This document shows, in pieces, positions 10,123 through 21,048 of a DNA stretch of 64,000 nucleotides. Under the pieces are notes generated by a model, which saw only the letters and a program-made list of their open reading frames with translations, searched no databases and had not been told where the DNA came from. Both the position numbers and the translations under genes were made by a program. The stretch's first letter is position 1. Each line of letters opens with the position of its first letter. This DNA is from Tenrec ecaudatus (taxonomy: Eukaryota > Chordata > Mammalia > Afrosoricida > Tenrecidae), in assembly GCF_050624435.1 (NCBI RefSeq), contig NC_134535.1:128516731-128580730 (forward strand), in the 5' to 3' direction.

Positions 10123-12114
10123 CCTCAATTTCCTTTTTAAGGGTGTTAGCTCCAGGAACAAGGTCTTGAACCTCAACTATTATTCATATAAATGCTTTCT
10201 TGGGATGATCTTTGCAGTTCTTACTATTTTGAATATCACCTGTATGTTGGTGAATACCAAGCCTCAATCTCCAGCCCCAAATCTCTTCTCTGGGACACAC
10301 ATTTGCCCTCCAGCTGCCTACTGGGCATAGTCTTTTATCCTGTCCATCCTTTCTCTGATAGTCTCATATTCTCAACCCATATTTCTTCCACCCAGCTAGT
10401 CACCTAAATCAGAAGCCTAAATATTCCTATATCTTTTGCTCTCATCCCTCACATCTAGTTAGTTACCAAGTGACCATATCTCTTAAATGCTTTCAATTTG
10501 CTCTCCCCTCTTTCCTGCTGCCCTCTTTGACATCCACATCATCGTTATTCAATGTATTGAAATCAGCTCTCTTTTGAAATCTGACTTTCCCACATCCACT
10601 TTACAAACTGAAGTCAGAATGTTCCACCTAAATGTTAATCCTTCAATGATTCTCTATTATGTGCAGAAATTACGTGAATCTCTTTGCCTGGGCATAACAT
10701 GCCCATCTAATCTTGTCTCCTGCCATTCTTTATTCTTGTGTTACGTGGAAAACTTCCCATGATGAAAAACTGCTGGTTTGTTCCCAGACACACCTTAGTC
10801 CTGCACATCTATGCCTTGCCTCTTGCTCAGAATGCCCTTTTGCCAGTACACTCACTCCCCGACTAACTCATCCCCCTTCAAAATCAATGTCCAGCACTGG
10901 CTCCTTCAAGAAGCCTCCTCTCAATCTGCAGGTGGACTTTATCTCCTCCATGAGTTACTGAAACGTCACAGCTGTGTCTCTCTTACCACCTATCCTGCCA
11001 TCTGCGCGCATGTGGATGCGTTTGTCTCCCTTTCTGTAAGGTAGATTTACTAACAACAGGGACTAATTTGCCTTTGCAGGCCATTCTGGACACGAGTTGA
11101 CCCAGTTGCTGTCTGGCAACGCATGCGGGTCAGAGTAGGACTGTGTTCCACAGGGCTTTCAAGAGCGCACTTTTCAAAAATGCTCGATTCAATCTTCTCA
11201 TTGCCAGCCAAGTGTATTAACTATTGGTCTCACTATTGTTGGCTTAGGTGGTAATCAATGTTTCAATAGAATGGAACTCCCATTCTAGACCATGCTAGGA
11301 AGTCATCTTCCGTACCAGGGTCCTGGATCCTTCACCTGTAAATGGGTGGGGCTAAGCTCTCTGTTTAAAGCTTCTTTCCTCTGTAGCAGCCGAATTTTTC
11401 GGGGATGCTAAGCAGGGAGGCACTGGCAAGGCACTGCTGTCCAAATGTCTTCTCCTTCATCTCACGGCCTGCTGGGGTGGAAACCAACAAACAAGCACGA
11501 CAACCAAACAGAAGAAATGTGAGGTCTCTGGGATGGTTTACCTCGGCTCCTGTTTCTTTTAGGAGGGAAAGAGAAGTTTGGGTTAATACAGTCTCAGAAA
11601 GTGCACATTATTCTCTAGAAAGCAGGAATCACACGACGGAAGATGGCCACTTCAGGGGAGCGCGAAAAACCACGTGGAAGGAATACCTGAACAGGATAGA
11701 ATCAGAGTGCGGAGCCAAGGGTGCGGCTCCCAGAGCATGGAGAACCAAGAGGCTTGAGCCAAGAGAGTGCACCAATCCCACTCTCTGACCTTCCAGAGAG
11801 CGCGTCTGGAAGAGAATGGGCCTTACCTCAGTCTGCTATTTAACCCCCTACCCCACTGGTTGGTGGGAGGTGGGGCATGCTGAAGGGCATTGGCCTTTTT
11901 CAGTGGCTGCATTTAGGTGCACCTGTGTGATGCGATGCTATTGCCTCGCGCTGTGTATGGACCCAGTTGGATTTTCCCATAGGTGTCTACTGTATGCCTG
12001 ATTGCTTCGCAACCTCGTCATTGTGTCATGGACAGCTAATTATCACTCGGCAAAGGCAGTGAGTGGGGGTAACACCCTTTATCCCTATCTATAGCTATCT
12101 GTCTACCTGTCAGA
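10123..12114. other. Unassigned sequence with a possible SINE piece
   Basis: No coding motif was recognised. About 11078-11200 may be a decayed antisense AfroSINE or RTE tail (degenerate 'gacccagttgctgtctggca' and 'gtcagagtagga'), but the match is weak. The stretch around 11640-11790 keeps more CpG than its surroundings, including a 127-codon frame with no recognisable domain. Confidence 0.4.
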
Positions 12115-12265
12115 AAGACAAAAATACTAATAGCTCATACTCACTGCATGCTACTTGGTGCCAGGTACGATTAATTTTGCAAATGGGGAGAGTGAGATAC
12201 CGAGAGAGTTTCCAAGATCACCCAGAGTCTGCATTCATTAAATGTTACACGAATAACGCATAAAG
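12115..12265 (-). mobile_element. MIR-like SINE remnant
   Basis: The antisense MIR block order is present: 'actcactgcatgctacttgg' then 'tgccaggta', 'gcaaatggggag', 'agtttccaagatcaccca'. It is old and degenerate. Confidence 0.55.
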
Positions 12266-12529
12266 AGGCAAATGGGTTCCAATGAGGGACACAGGGACCT
12301 CCATAGAAACGATTAAGAGAGATGGGAAATGGAATTCTGCACCGAGTAACACAGGGAAGGGGGCGAAGTGGGGGGAGGGGGGCTGTAACGCCTCCTGTGA
12401 CACCCACGTGGAGGCCTGTCTTAGCTGAGCATGTGGGTAGGTATCAGCACCACGGTATTTCAGCTGCTCTGCCCGGAGCCTTCTAGGCGCTGGGTTGGCA
12501 GACAAGGAAGTTTGCCAAATTGGACTTTA

Positions 12530-12870
12530 TGAGGCGTCTTTGGGAATAACGAATTCTTTCTGCATTTGTCCTCATAGTGCTAATTGGGCTATATTGTGAG
12601 GGCTTTCAAGTGGCTCTGGCCAGAGTTTCCTAGATATATTATTGTAATTTAACATGAGTCAGACTTGCGTTAATGGACAGAGGCGGCTTTATTCACCGAA
12701 GCCCTCTCCGGTTTGGGCCCCGCTATAGCTATTATATCTTTCGATATTCATCCTCATGACACTAATCAGCAAGTATTGATTTAGACATCGTCTATTTCCA
12801 TAGGAATTCCATTTTAATTCAGCATCAGCGTACCATTAAAATGTAAAGGAAAGGCCACGCCAAAGGCACC
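12530..12870. promoter_or_regulatory. Candidate conserved non-coding element
   Basis: This repeat-free block is unusually rich in homeodomain-type TAAT and ATTA cores and carries an AP-1-like tgagtcag near 12655. It is AT-rich, has no coding frame, and matches none of the repeat families in the window. Such composition is typical of developmental enhancers, but conservation is not visible from one sequence, so this is a candidate only. Confidence 0.25.
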
Positions 12871-13049
12871 CTACAGCATTACTGTTTTAGGGAAATCTTC
12901 TCGTTTTAGTCATTCTGTCAGCTTTGCTCTGGGTGGTACAAAGAGTCAGAGGCATGGGGACAGTCTCCCCTTGGGATTGTGTGGCGGCTGAGCAACTGCT
13001 CATGGAGTGATCCTTGGTTAGGCCTGAGAAATGGTGCTGAGAGAGGGAT

Positions 13050-13160
13050 CGTTTGGGGAGATGGCATAGGACGGGACAGTGCTCTGCTCTGTGGCACGTG
13101 GCATGGAGTCTCTATGAATTGGGAGTTGGTGCAAAGGCAGCTAATAGCAGCAACACTCTC
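13050..13160 (+). mobile_element. RTE/AfroSINE 3' tail fragment
   Basis: The run 'gcataggacgggacagtgct', 'ctgctctgtggcac' and 'tggagtctctatgaattggg' is a diverged version of the tail shared by afrotherian RTE LINEs and AfroSINEs. The same tail appears at 14235-14325. Confidence 0.55.
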
Positions 13161-13257
13161 CCCCCTTCTCCAAGCCCATGCAGGACTCTCCTGGGGCCTG
13201 CACCGCCTAGCAGCACCCCCCAAAGACACGTGGAGATTAGGGGTCATGTGGTGCGGA

Positions 13258-13450
13258 AAGGAACTCTGGCGGGACAGTGTGATCCGGTGCTCAGCTACCA
13301 GCTGAAAGGTCAGTGGTTCAAACCCACCAGCTGCTCTGCAGGAGAGCATGTGGCTGTCAGCTTCCAGAAGGATTACAGGCTTGAAAACCGTCCTCCAGGG
13401 TCTTTCAGAGTCAGAAGCTGCTACCCGATCGCAATGGATGGTTGTGGGGC
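13258..13450 (+). mobile_element. AfroSINE
   Basis: The body 'ggaactctggcgggacagtg', the B box 'ggttcaaacccacc', then 'gctctgcaggagag' and a degenerate tail are all present in the usual order. Confidence 0.7.
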
Positions 13451-13775
13451 GATCTGGGAGTGCAGGGGTTCCGGCTGATGGTGAGAACAGGAATGGCTTC
13501 AGGATTGAAATGCTTCTTGTTGCTGAAAACACCCCAATTCTTCTTCACTTACAATAAGGAACCTCACGGAGGTCCACGGGATGAAAAAGAGCCTTAAGGA
13601 GTTCTTTGTTCTATATTCGATTCTTTGTCTATGAGACAGGTTGACAAGCTTCTCTTGTTATGTTCAGCTCTGGTATTTTGTGCAAATTCCATTGCCAGAA
13701 TCTTCCTTAACTATTTACCCTTCCTTAGGTATTTAAACTTTCCAGGCAAATATAAGGTGAACGTCAAGAGGTCCA

Positions 13776-13962
13776 AGAAGCCCTGGTGGCTCTGTCAGGT
13801 AATCACTGGGTTGCTAATCAATTGATCGACGAGTCAGTGTTTCAAACCCGCCAACTTCTCTGCTGAAGAAAAATGAGGCTCTCCACTTGCATAAAGATTG
13901 AGAGCCCCAGAAACCCTCTATTGGGTTATATAAGTGGGAATTGAATTGATGGTGCAGGGCTT
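13776..13962 (+). mobile_element. AfroSINE
   Basis: The head 'aagccctggtggctctgtca' and a degenerate B box 'gtttcaaacccgcc' are followed by 'aaaaatgaggctctcca' and a decayed tail 'aagtgggaattgaattgatg'. Confidence 0.75.
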
Positions 13963-14094
13963 GCTCTTTAAAAGGTTCATGACACAGTGAGATAAAAAAA
14001 AACCATGGAATTTTCCCATGAATTTTTGACATGCTTCGTACAGTCATCACCTATCTGGGTCAGTGGAGGCTTGTGTGTTGCTGCGATAGTGAAC

Positions 14095-14325
14095 AGGATT
14101 CGGTAGAGCTACCAGAAGAAGGCTTCAGGAGAGCTACCAGAACAGGAAGAAAGCCCTGATCATCTAGATCCTAAAATCAGCCTGGGAAATCCCAACAAAT
14201 CACACGGCTCTTATCCAAAATCAATTATAAGAATGGCATAGGAAAGGGCCATACTTTGTTCTGTTGTGCCTGACATGGAGTCTCCGTGAATTGGGAGCCA
14301 ACTCGAAGGCCACTGGTAACAATAG
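14095..14325 (+). mobile_element. RTE-tailed SINE
   Basis: The body 'gctaccagaa...gaagaaagccctgatcat' leads into 'aaaatcagcctgggaaatcc' and the RTE tail 'gacatggagtctccgtgaat', ending in a short A-rich run (ggtaacaa). The head is truncated. Confidence 0.65.
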
Positions 14326-15365
14326 CATTCTCCCTTAGTGGTTTCATCCACTCCCTCCCCTGCCTCCACACACTAAAGCCTTCTGTATGCTGACAACCCC
14401 ACACTCCACAGTTCCACACACAGCCCTTTCAGACACTCAGACTTATATCCCCCTCTCTGCATATCTCCCTATCTAAAGTACAAAGTGTGTCCACAGGTAC
14501 CCAAACTCAGCCTGTATAAAAGTGAGCTAGTTATCTCTCCTCCACCCAAACTGTCCCTTCTACACATCTCAGTCATTGGTTATGCAGCTATGTACGTGCT
14601 ATCCACTTACATAAATATTTTCAAGGCTAATCTCCGACCAAGGCTAAAACCCAGAAAACTTCCTGGGCTTCTCCATCTCCTACACTCTCCCATAGATCAC
14701 TTTCACTCATGCCACAAGCTCTAACCTCTCACTGTCTCTTAAGCCTTGTCTTCCCATCTTTATCCCTTAATGCTCCAGCCACCTGACCTCTATCCTCCTT
14801 ATGTTGCCTGAATTGTTCTCTCTATTTACAGCTTGACACCCAGTCAACCCTTCAAATCGAAGCAAGATTCAGCTCTCACTTGTTTATGTTCTGTGTGGGC
14901 CTGGTAGAGGTTCCCTACTGCCCAGCAACTGAAGTCTAAGATCCTTAGCATTCTCACTGGGACTCTCCATGAGCCAAGCCCCTCAACATCCTTCATTTTA
15001 CACACACATCATTTGCTTGGAAGTACCAAAGGACTTCATTTTTTTTTTTTTTGCCCCTTGATACAGATTATTCTGGAAGAGTCTTTCCCTGTCTACCTGA
15101 GGACACAACCTTATCTTCTTAGAAGCCATCTTTAACTCCCCAGACCAGTCAATCACTTCAACCTAAGGGCCCTCTCCTAATCTTATGCATCCCTCTCCTA
15201 TAGTTCCTACTGCACTGTATTCCAATGATTTCACCACACATCTGCCTTGTGTAATTGTTGTTCTTCCCCATAGACTCTCACTAAATATTTATATACAGAA
15301 TATTAATGAAATGTCTGAAAGAATAAAGTGATGGTTTCATTCATTTCTGAGTCTCCAAAAATAAT
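14326..15365. other. Unassigned sequence with a T14 run
   Basis: No coding motif or repeat family was recognised. A pure run of 14 T residues occurs at 15039-15052 and may be the reverse of an old poly(A) tail. Confidence 0.45.
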
Positions 15366-15638
15366 GTTTGTTCAGTGCTGTTGAGTGGATTCTGACTCAT
15401 ACCGACATTATACACCACAGCACAAAGCACAACACTGACCTATCCTGCATCCTTCTCACCGTTGCTGCTATCTTTGAGTCCACTACTACAGCCACTTTCT
15501 CAATCCATCTAATGAAGGGTCTCCCTCTTTTTGGATGACTCTTCTACTTTATTAAGGATGTTTTTTTCCCCCAGTAATTCATCCCATCTGATGCTGTGTC
15601 CAAAGCAAGTGTAACCAAATTTTGCCATCTTTACCTCT
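15366..15638 (-). mobile_element. RTE (BovB-like) LINE, 3' portion
   Basis: The antisense RTE 3' end starts with the tail 'gttgagtggattctgactca' and runs through 'ctttttggatgactcttcta' into the C-terminal coding region. It stops at the target site gccatctttacctct (15624-15638), where a 2.17 kb L1-type unit interrupts it, and continues at 17807. Confidence 0.7.
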
Positions 15639-17806
15639 TTTTAAAAAATCATTTTATTGGGGGTTCATACAACTCTTATAACAATCCATACATACATCAA
15701 TTGTGTAAAGGACATTTGTACATTCATTGCCCTCATCATTTTCAAAGCATTTGCTCTCCACTTAAGCCCTTGGCATCAGGCCCTCTTTTTTTCCTGCTCC
15801 CTCCCTGCTCCCCCTCCCTCATGAACACTTGATAATTTATAAATTATTATTTTGTCATATCTTACACTGTCTGATGTCTACCTTCACCCACTTTTCTGTT
15901 GTCCATCCCCCAGGGAGGAGGTTATATGTAATTCCTGTAATTGGTTGCCCCTTCCACCCTACCCACCCTCTACCCTCCCGGTATCGCAACTCGCACCACT
16001 GGTCCTGAAGGGATCATCTGTCCGGGATTCCCTGTGTTATTCCCTGTGTTTCCAGTTCCTATCTGTACCAGTGTACATCCTCTGGTCTAGTCAGATTTGT
16101 AAGGTAGAATTGGGATGATGATAGTGGCGGGGAGGAAGCATTTAAGAACTAGAGGACAGTTGTATGTTTCATCGTTGCTATACTGCACCCTGATTGGCTT
16201 GTCTCCTCCCTGCAGCCCTTCCATAAGGGGATGTCCAGTTGCCTCCAGAGGGCCCTGTGTCCCCATGCTGCATTCCCCTCATTGACAATGATATGACTTT
16301 TTTGTTCTTTGATGTTTGATAACTGAACCCTTTGACACCTCATGATCACACAGGCTGGTGTGCTTCTTCCATGTGGCCTTTATTGCTTTTGAGCTAGATG
16401 GCCACTTATTTACCTTCAAGCCTTTAAGGCCCCAGACACTATATCTTTTGATAGCCAGGCACTATCAGCTTTCTTCACCACATTTGCTCATGCACTCATT
16501 TGTCTTCAGTGATTGTATCATGGAGGTGAGCACACAATGATACAATTTTTTGTTCTGACAATGCCTGATATCTGATCCCTTTAACACCTTGTCACACAGG
16601 CTGGTGTGCTTCTTTTGGTTGGGCTTTGTTGCTTCTGAGCTAGATGTCCTCTTGTTTACCTTTAAGCCTTGAAGACCCCAGATGCTATATATTTTGATAG
16701 ATGGGCTCCATCAGCTTTCTTCACCACATTTGCTTATACACCCATTTGTCTTCAGTGATTTTTGTCAGCAAGGTGAGCATCATGGAATGCCAGTTTAATA
16801 AAACAAAGTATTCTTGCATTGAGGGAGTACTTGAGTGGAGGCTCAATGTCCATCTGCTACCTTAATACTAAGCCTATAAATGTTTGCACATAGATCTATT
16901 TCCCCATCCTCATATATAAATATATTTACATATGTGGATGCCTTTACTTAGACCACTATAAATGCCCTTTGCCTCCTAGCTCTTTCCTCTATTTCCTTTG
17001 ACTTTCCTCTTGTCCCACTATCATGTTCAGCCTTCATTAGGGTTTCAGTAATTCCTCTCAGTTACATTGCCCTTGGTCACACCCTACCAGCTTCCTACAC
17101 CCTCCTCACCACCAGTTTGGATCACTTGTTGTTCCCTTGTCCTTGGGCTTGTTAACACCACTTCCTTTTTCCCCACCTCCCCCTCTCCCATGCCCCCCTG
17201 GAACTGTTGGTCCCATTGTTTTCTCCTCCAAATTGTTCATCCAATCTATCTTATTTAGACATACCTACGGAGATAATAACATGCACAAAAACAAGACAGA
17301 GCACAACCAAGCAACAAAAGAAAACAAAACAACAGCAACAACAACCAATGACAAACAACAACATAACAACAAAAAATAAAAGCTTGTAGTCGAGTCTGAT
17401 GGGGTGCCAAGCCCTGGCCCCAAAGTCTATTTTTGGTATTCTCTGGGGACTTTGTTGCTCTGTTCCCCTTGCTGTTCTGTTGCATGCCTTTAGTATTTTG
17501 CCTCGGTGTGGTGGGATCAGATCAGGGGGAATTCCCACTGTATGCAGTGGTGTCCCCCACAGGGCTATGGTTCAGTGAGATATGTCATGTCTCATAATGG
17601 AGTCAGCCATGTGGTCTTCTCTGTGGATTGACTGCTCTGAGTAGGAATATCGTCCTCAAGGCTTGGTGAGCCAGGATGTGCTCCACTCTCTCTGCCTTCC
17701 CCTTCATTTGCTCCTGTTGCTCTGATCAGACAAGTGTCTTTCCCTGAGCTGCAGCTTCAGTGCTGTCCTCTGAAATAAATTTTTCTGGGGGGAGGGGCAG
17801 GTGTCC
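15639..17806 (-). mobile_element. L1-type 3' unit, 2.17 kb, inserted in RTE
   Basis: This non-coding retroposed unit lies on the minus strand. Its 3' end is at the left: a T/A-rich run followed by TTTATT at 15653-15658, the reverse complement of an AATAAA signal. It is flanked by a 15 bp target duplication with one mismatch: gccatctttacctct (15624-15638) and gccatctttacttct (17807-17821). That arrangement, with 5' truncation, is what target-primed insertion by L1 machinery produces. A polypurine tract (plus-strand 17160-17205) fits an L1 3' UTR. Related copies lie at 31868-33305 and 50619-50799. The exact LINE family is inferred, not proven. Confidence 0.75.
16286..16783 (-). repeat. Tandem duplication, period about 249 bp, inside L1-type unit
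   Basis: Two head-to-tail units, about 16286-16534 and 16535-16783, share 'acacaggctggtgtgcttct', 'tgagctagatg', 'gccccagac/accccagatg', 'atcagctttcttcaccacat' and 'tttgtcttcagtgatt'. They have drifted by roughly 15 percent. The related copy near 33080-33305 shows one whole unit plus the edge of another. Confidence 0.8.
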
Positions 17807-18052
17807 GCCATCTTTACTTCTAAGGAGAATTCAGGCTGTACTTCCTCCAAGAGGAATTTGTTCACTTTTCTGGTAGTCCACGGTATAGTCAATATTCTTT
17901 GCCAATATCACAATTTGAATGTGTTATTCTGTTTCATTTTCTAGCTTTGCATGTATATGAAGTGATTGCAAATACCATGGCTGGGGTCAGCCATACTTTA
18001 GTCATCAAAGTGACATCTTTGCTTACTAACACTTTTCTTTTTAACCAAGATC
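17807..18052 (-). mobile_element. RTE LINE, middle portion
   Basis: The antisense RTE resumes right after the L1-type unit with gccatctttacttct and continues through 'accatggctggggtcagc' and 'catcaaagtgacatctttgc', which are landmark blocks of afrotherian RTE C-terminal coding sequence. It is interrupted again at about 18053 by an AfroSINE. Confidence 0.7.
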
Positions 18053-18279
18053 TTTGGCCACAGTAGATCCTTGTGGAGTAGTGGGTATGTGTTCGGCTTC
18101 CAAACGCCAGGGCGGCAGTTCCAACAGTCGCTCCCCTGGAGAAAGAGGAGGCTTTCTGTTCCCATAAAGAGTTACAGTTCCGGGATCCCACAGGGAAGTT
18201 CTAGCCTGACCTGACAGGGTTTCTATGAGTTGGAACCAACTAGATGACAGTGAGTTTGCTTGTTTGTTTGTTTTTGTTG
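18053..18279 (+). mobile_element. AfroSINE nested in RTE
   Basis: The head is diverged. The body 'agaaagaggaggctttctgt', 'cccataaagagttacagtt' and the tail 'tctatgagttggaaccaact' are clear. A (TTTG)n-type run closes it at about 18257-18275. RTE sequence flanks it on both sides. Confidence 0.75.
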
Positions 18280-18395
18280 GAAGGGCAACAGATTTTCCCA
18301 ATGCAATATGTCATTTGATTTCTAGACTACTGCTTTCATGGCAATAGATTGTTGATCCCAAGAATAAGGATAATTGGCAACTTCAATTGTGCAGT
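18280..18395 (-). mobile_element. RTE LINE, upstream portion
   Basis: The landmark blocks 'cccaatgcaatatgtcattt', 'gatttctagactactgcttt' and 'ttgttgatcccaagaataag' are antisense RTE coding sequence directly upstream of the piece at 17807-18052. Together with 15366-15638 these are three parts of one decayed insertion. Confidence 0.65.
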
Positions 18396-18884
18396 TGTAA
18401 GGGTTTTTCTTTTCTTTATATTCAGATGTGCAATCAAGCACGCAGAGCAAATGTTCAGTGAGGGTAAGTGAACGAAAGAGTGCCTGTGTCTCGAGGGACA
18501 TGTATGTTTAAGGGATACGAAGCAAAGGAAGAGTAGCGAGAAGACATTTGTCCCTGGATTTGCTACCCCATCTATTGGCCACACTCCTTATTTCTTTCAT
18601 TGGGGACTAGTTGCCATTTATCTGACACATGGAAGTCATTCAATGAGTAATTACAAGTGAGGGAATAGAGGAGTAGTTGTGGGGGACCTGCGGTGGCAGG
18701 GCAATAGCTTGTTATGGATGCCAACGAAGGGAGGATGCTGTTCCATCCCTGCTGTTCGTGCCTTATGAGCTCTTACTACAGAACTGTTGTGGACAAACAT
18801 GCAGAGCTTTTAACCTGCTCTCAGGAAGGTATGACCCTCATGGGCGCCTGTTTCTCCAGAACCACAATGGTGCAAACAGGTAAG

Positions 18885-19066
18885 CATTCATTCCACTATT
18901 AGCTTAGAGGTTGGTAGTTTGAATCCCCACAGGAGACTCAAAAGAGATCCCTGGTTGTCTGTGTCTGCAGGTCACAGCCCTGAAAATCCTATGGAGCCCA
19001 GTGCTCCCTGTAAGCATGGGGTTTCCATGAGTCCGAATCAGCTCCAGGGGAACAACAGCATCGACT
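18885..19066 (+). mobile_element. AfroSINE
   Basis: The B box 'gtttgaatccccac', body and the tail 'tccatgagtccgaatcagct' followed by 'aacaacagca' are present. Confidence 0.65.
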
Positions 19067-19084
19067 GATGTAGGTGAGAACATA

Positions 19085-19570
19085 GAAAAGTTGCAACTTT
19101 CATCTGCTTCTGGTGGGACTTTATAATGGTATGGTCAGAATAAAATAGTTTGGAGTGTCCTTAATAAGACAATCATAGCATTATTATATGGTCTAACGAT
19201 TCCATTCCTACATTTATCCTCAAAAGAATTGAAACCAAGAACACAAACAGATGCATGTACCTCAGTGTTCATTGCAGCACTGTCCCCAATAGCCAAAAGG
19301 TGGAAACAATCTAAATGTTCATCAGCAGATGAATTGACAAGCAAAATGTGGGATATATTTTAATGACAGGTGGAACTTTTTCTTTGAGGAAGATAAAAGA
19401 AGTCCTGATAAGTGCTATAACATGGACAGGTCCTGAAAGCATGTACTGAGTGAAATAAGTCCGTCACAAAGGAACAAATATCATGTCATCCTACTTATAT
19501 GAAGTATGTAGCCTAGGCATGTATCTAGACAGAAGGCTGTTATGGTTATAGAGGTGAAAGGGAGGGGTGG

Positions 19571-19625
<55 letters not shown>

Positions 19626-19780
19626 CTTGATGGAGGGACATTGCACTTCTGGGAAAGGTGAAGGAAAACATTAGAAATGCACAGTGATGTTGGCTACCCA
19701 TCATCATAAAAGTAATTAATGTCACAGAAGTGTGCATGTAAAAAATGTTTAAATGACATTTTTTGTTATATATGCATTTA
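19085..19780 (+). mobile_element. Old L1, ORF2 3' end and 3' UTR
   Basis: The translated plus strand contains decayed ORF2 C-terminal phrases (the 'MFISR...DKQNVGYI' block and the 'TGPESMY...VRHKGTNI' block) with stops. The closing 'gaagtgtgcatgtaaaaaat' then 'ttgttatatatgcatt' resembles ancient L1M 3' ends. A 49 bp GA microsatellite has expanded inside it. Confidence 0.65.
19572..19620 (+). repeat. (GA)n microsatellite
   Basis: Uninterrupted GA dinucleotides for about 49 bp within an old L1 3' end. Confidence 0.95.
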
Positions 19781-20019
19781 ACTCCAAAAAGTGTGCCATG
19801 GAGAAGAATAATACAATTAAAGAGTTTTGGAGTTAAAAGGAAGATTAGAGAACTTCTAAATGAGTGGATTTTAGCATTTTAGAGTAAAAAGAAAGAGGGG
19901 ATCATGGCATTTCACCCTCATTCCCATTGCACTAATGTTAATGAGAAAGCAACTGAAGAACTAAGGGGTAACGTAGCTTACCCATGGCCACAGAGCTGAT
20001 TACCATTGGATTTCTGTGG

Positions 20020-20150
20020 CTCTGTTCTCCTAGGACCTTTAGCTATTGGATTAATTGTCCATCCCAATGCTGGATCAACTAGAGTCAAGAGAAATAATGG
20101 ACTATAGATGAAACCCGGTCTTTTTCAGCCTTCATACACTTCCTCCAGCA
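20020..20150 (+). repeat. Dispersed direct repeat, left copy
   Basis: Shares 'aataatggactatagatg', 'ttttcagcctt' and 'cactt/ccgtccagca' blocks with 21305-21440 in the same order and orientation at roughly 75 percent identity. The family is unknown. Confidence 0.5.
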
Positions 20151-20399
20151 ATCTCTAACCGTAATGTCTGCTCTTAGAATGAGCTTGGAAAGACATGCTG
20201 TGCATGAAGTCACCTTTCCTAGGCTTAAGTTTATGTATGTATATACAGGGGGTAGGTGGGGTCATATCAAGAAAATGACTCTCACAGTTGTAGAAGTGGG
20301 TACATTTCCAATTTGGCAAGTTCCAAGTCTGTGAGTCAGATATTAGCTTGGATGCTTTCCAAAGGGTAAAATTTGTACCCTAGACTTGACTCACATCAT

Positions 20400-20712
20400 A
20401 GCAGGGGTGATGACCCCATGGCTGGCAGGAAGATGACAGGCTTGTGGTGGCAGAGGAGAGTGAATTCATGATCAGCAGGTAAAGTTTGCAGATATAGAGG
20501 TAGTGAGGAAATCCAAAGTCAGCAGGCTAGATGACAGGCTGCTGATGACTCCCAGGATAGGCCAGCACTATGGTAAGGCTTTGTTTCAAGTTCAAAGAAC
20601 TGCAGGTCAGAGGATGAGCCAGATTCAGGATCCAGATCCAGCAAAAAAAGCCAGCAAGCTTTTCCACAGCATTCATTTATATTGGAAGCAGGCCACATCT
20701 TGAGAAAACTTC
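20400..20712 (-). repeat. ERVL/MLT2-like LTR fragment
   Basis: The reverse complement aligns by eye to 9700-9960: 'tgtggcctgcttccaatata' against 'tgtggtttgcatccaatata', then a shared 'aaagcttgct' and a shared run of 'cagcagcctg'. The outer LTR ends are not recognisable here. Confidence 0.5.
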
Positions 20713-20845
20713 CTTCTACGTTGTATCAGGACTGTGATCTGAGTAAGGGTGTTCATCCCACATTGGTTTCCTTGCAAGTGATGGACGGCTCGTAGCAGGT
20801 CCCATTATGGAGGTGTTTACATTGTGTTAGATCCCATCAGAGTGG

Positions 20846-21048
20846 GGTTATTGTTGTTAGGTGTCCTCAATCTAAAATCCATAGGGACCCCATGCCCCGT
20901 GCATGATCCTTTGCCATCCGCACACTTGCCTCTGTGTCTGAGCCAATCCATGTTGTCGAGGGGCTTCCCCACCTTCTCTGCTCCTCCACGTCACCAAGCA
21001 TGGCGTCCTTCTCCAGGGACCGGTCTCTCCTGACATCATGAGGGATTA
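20846..21048 (-). mobile_element. RTE LINE 3' end fragment
   Basis: Antisense RTE 3' end. The tail 'ttattgttgttaggtgtcct' leads to 'accaagcatggcgtccttct' and 'ccagggaccggtctctcctg', which is the reverse complement of the 'gggagaccagtccccggaga' block in the sense copy at 40640-41375. Confidence 0.7.

Noticed and set aside
12918-13532. 204-codon minus-strand frame, the longest in the window
   Set aside because: It runs antisense through an AfroSINE and an RTE tail, its composition is that of repeats, and two plus-strand frames overlap it.
13050-14325. tRNA gene candidates
   Set aside because: The A- and B-box-like sequences belong to AfroSINE heads; no cloverleaf or intact tRNA is present.
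15039-15052. T14 run as an RNA polymerase III terminator or reversed poly(A) of a young retrocopy
   Set aside because: No retrocopy body or target duplication could be identified next to it, so only the homopolymer is reported.
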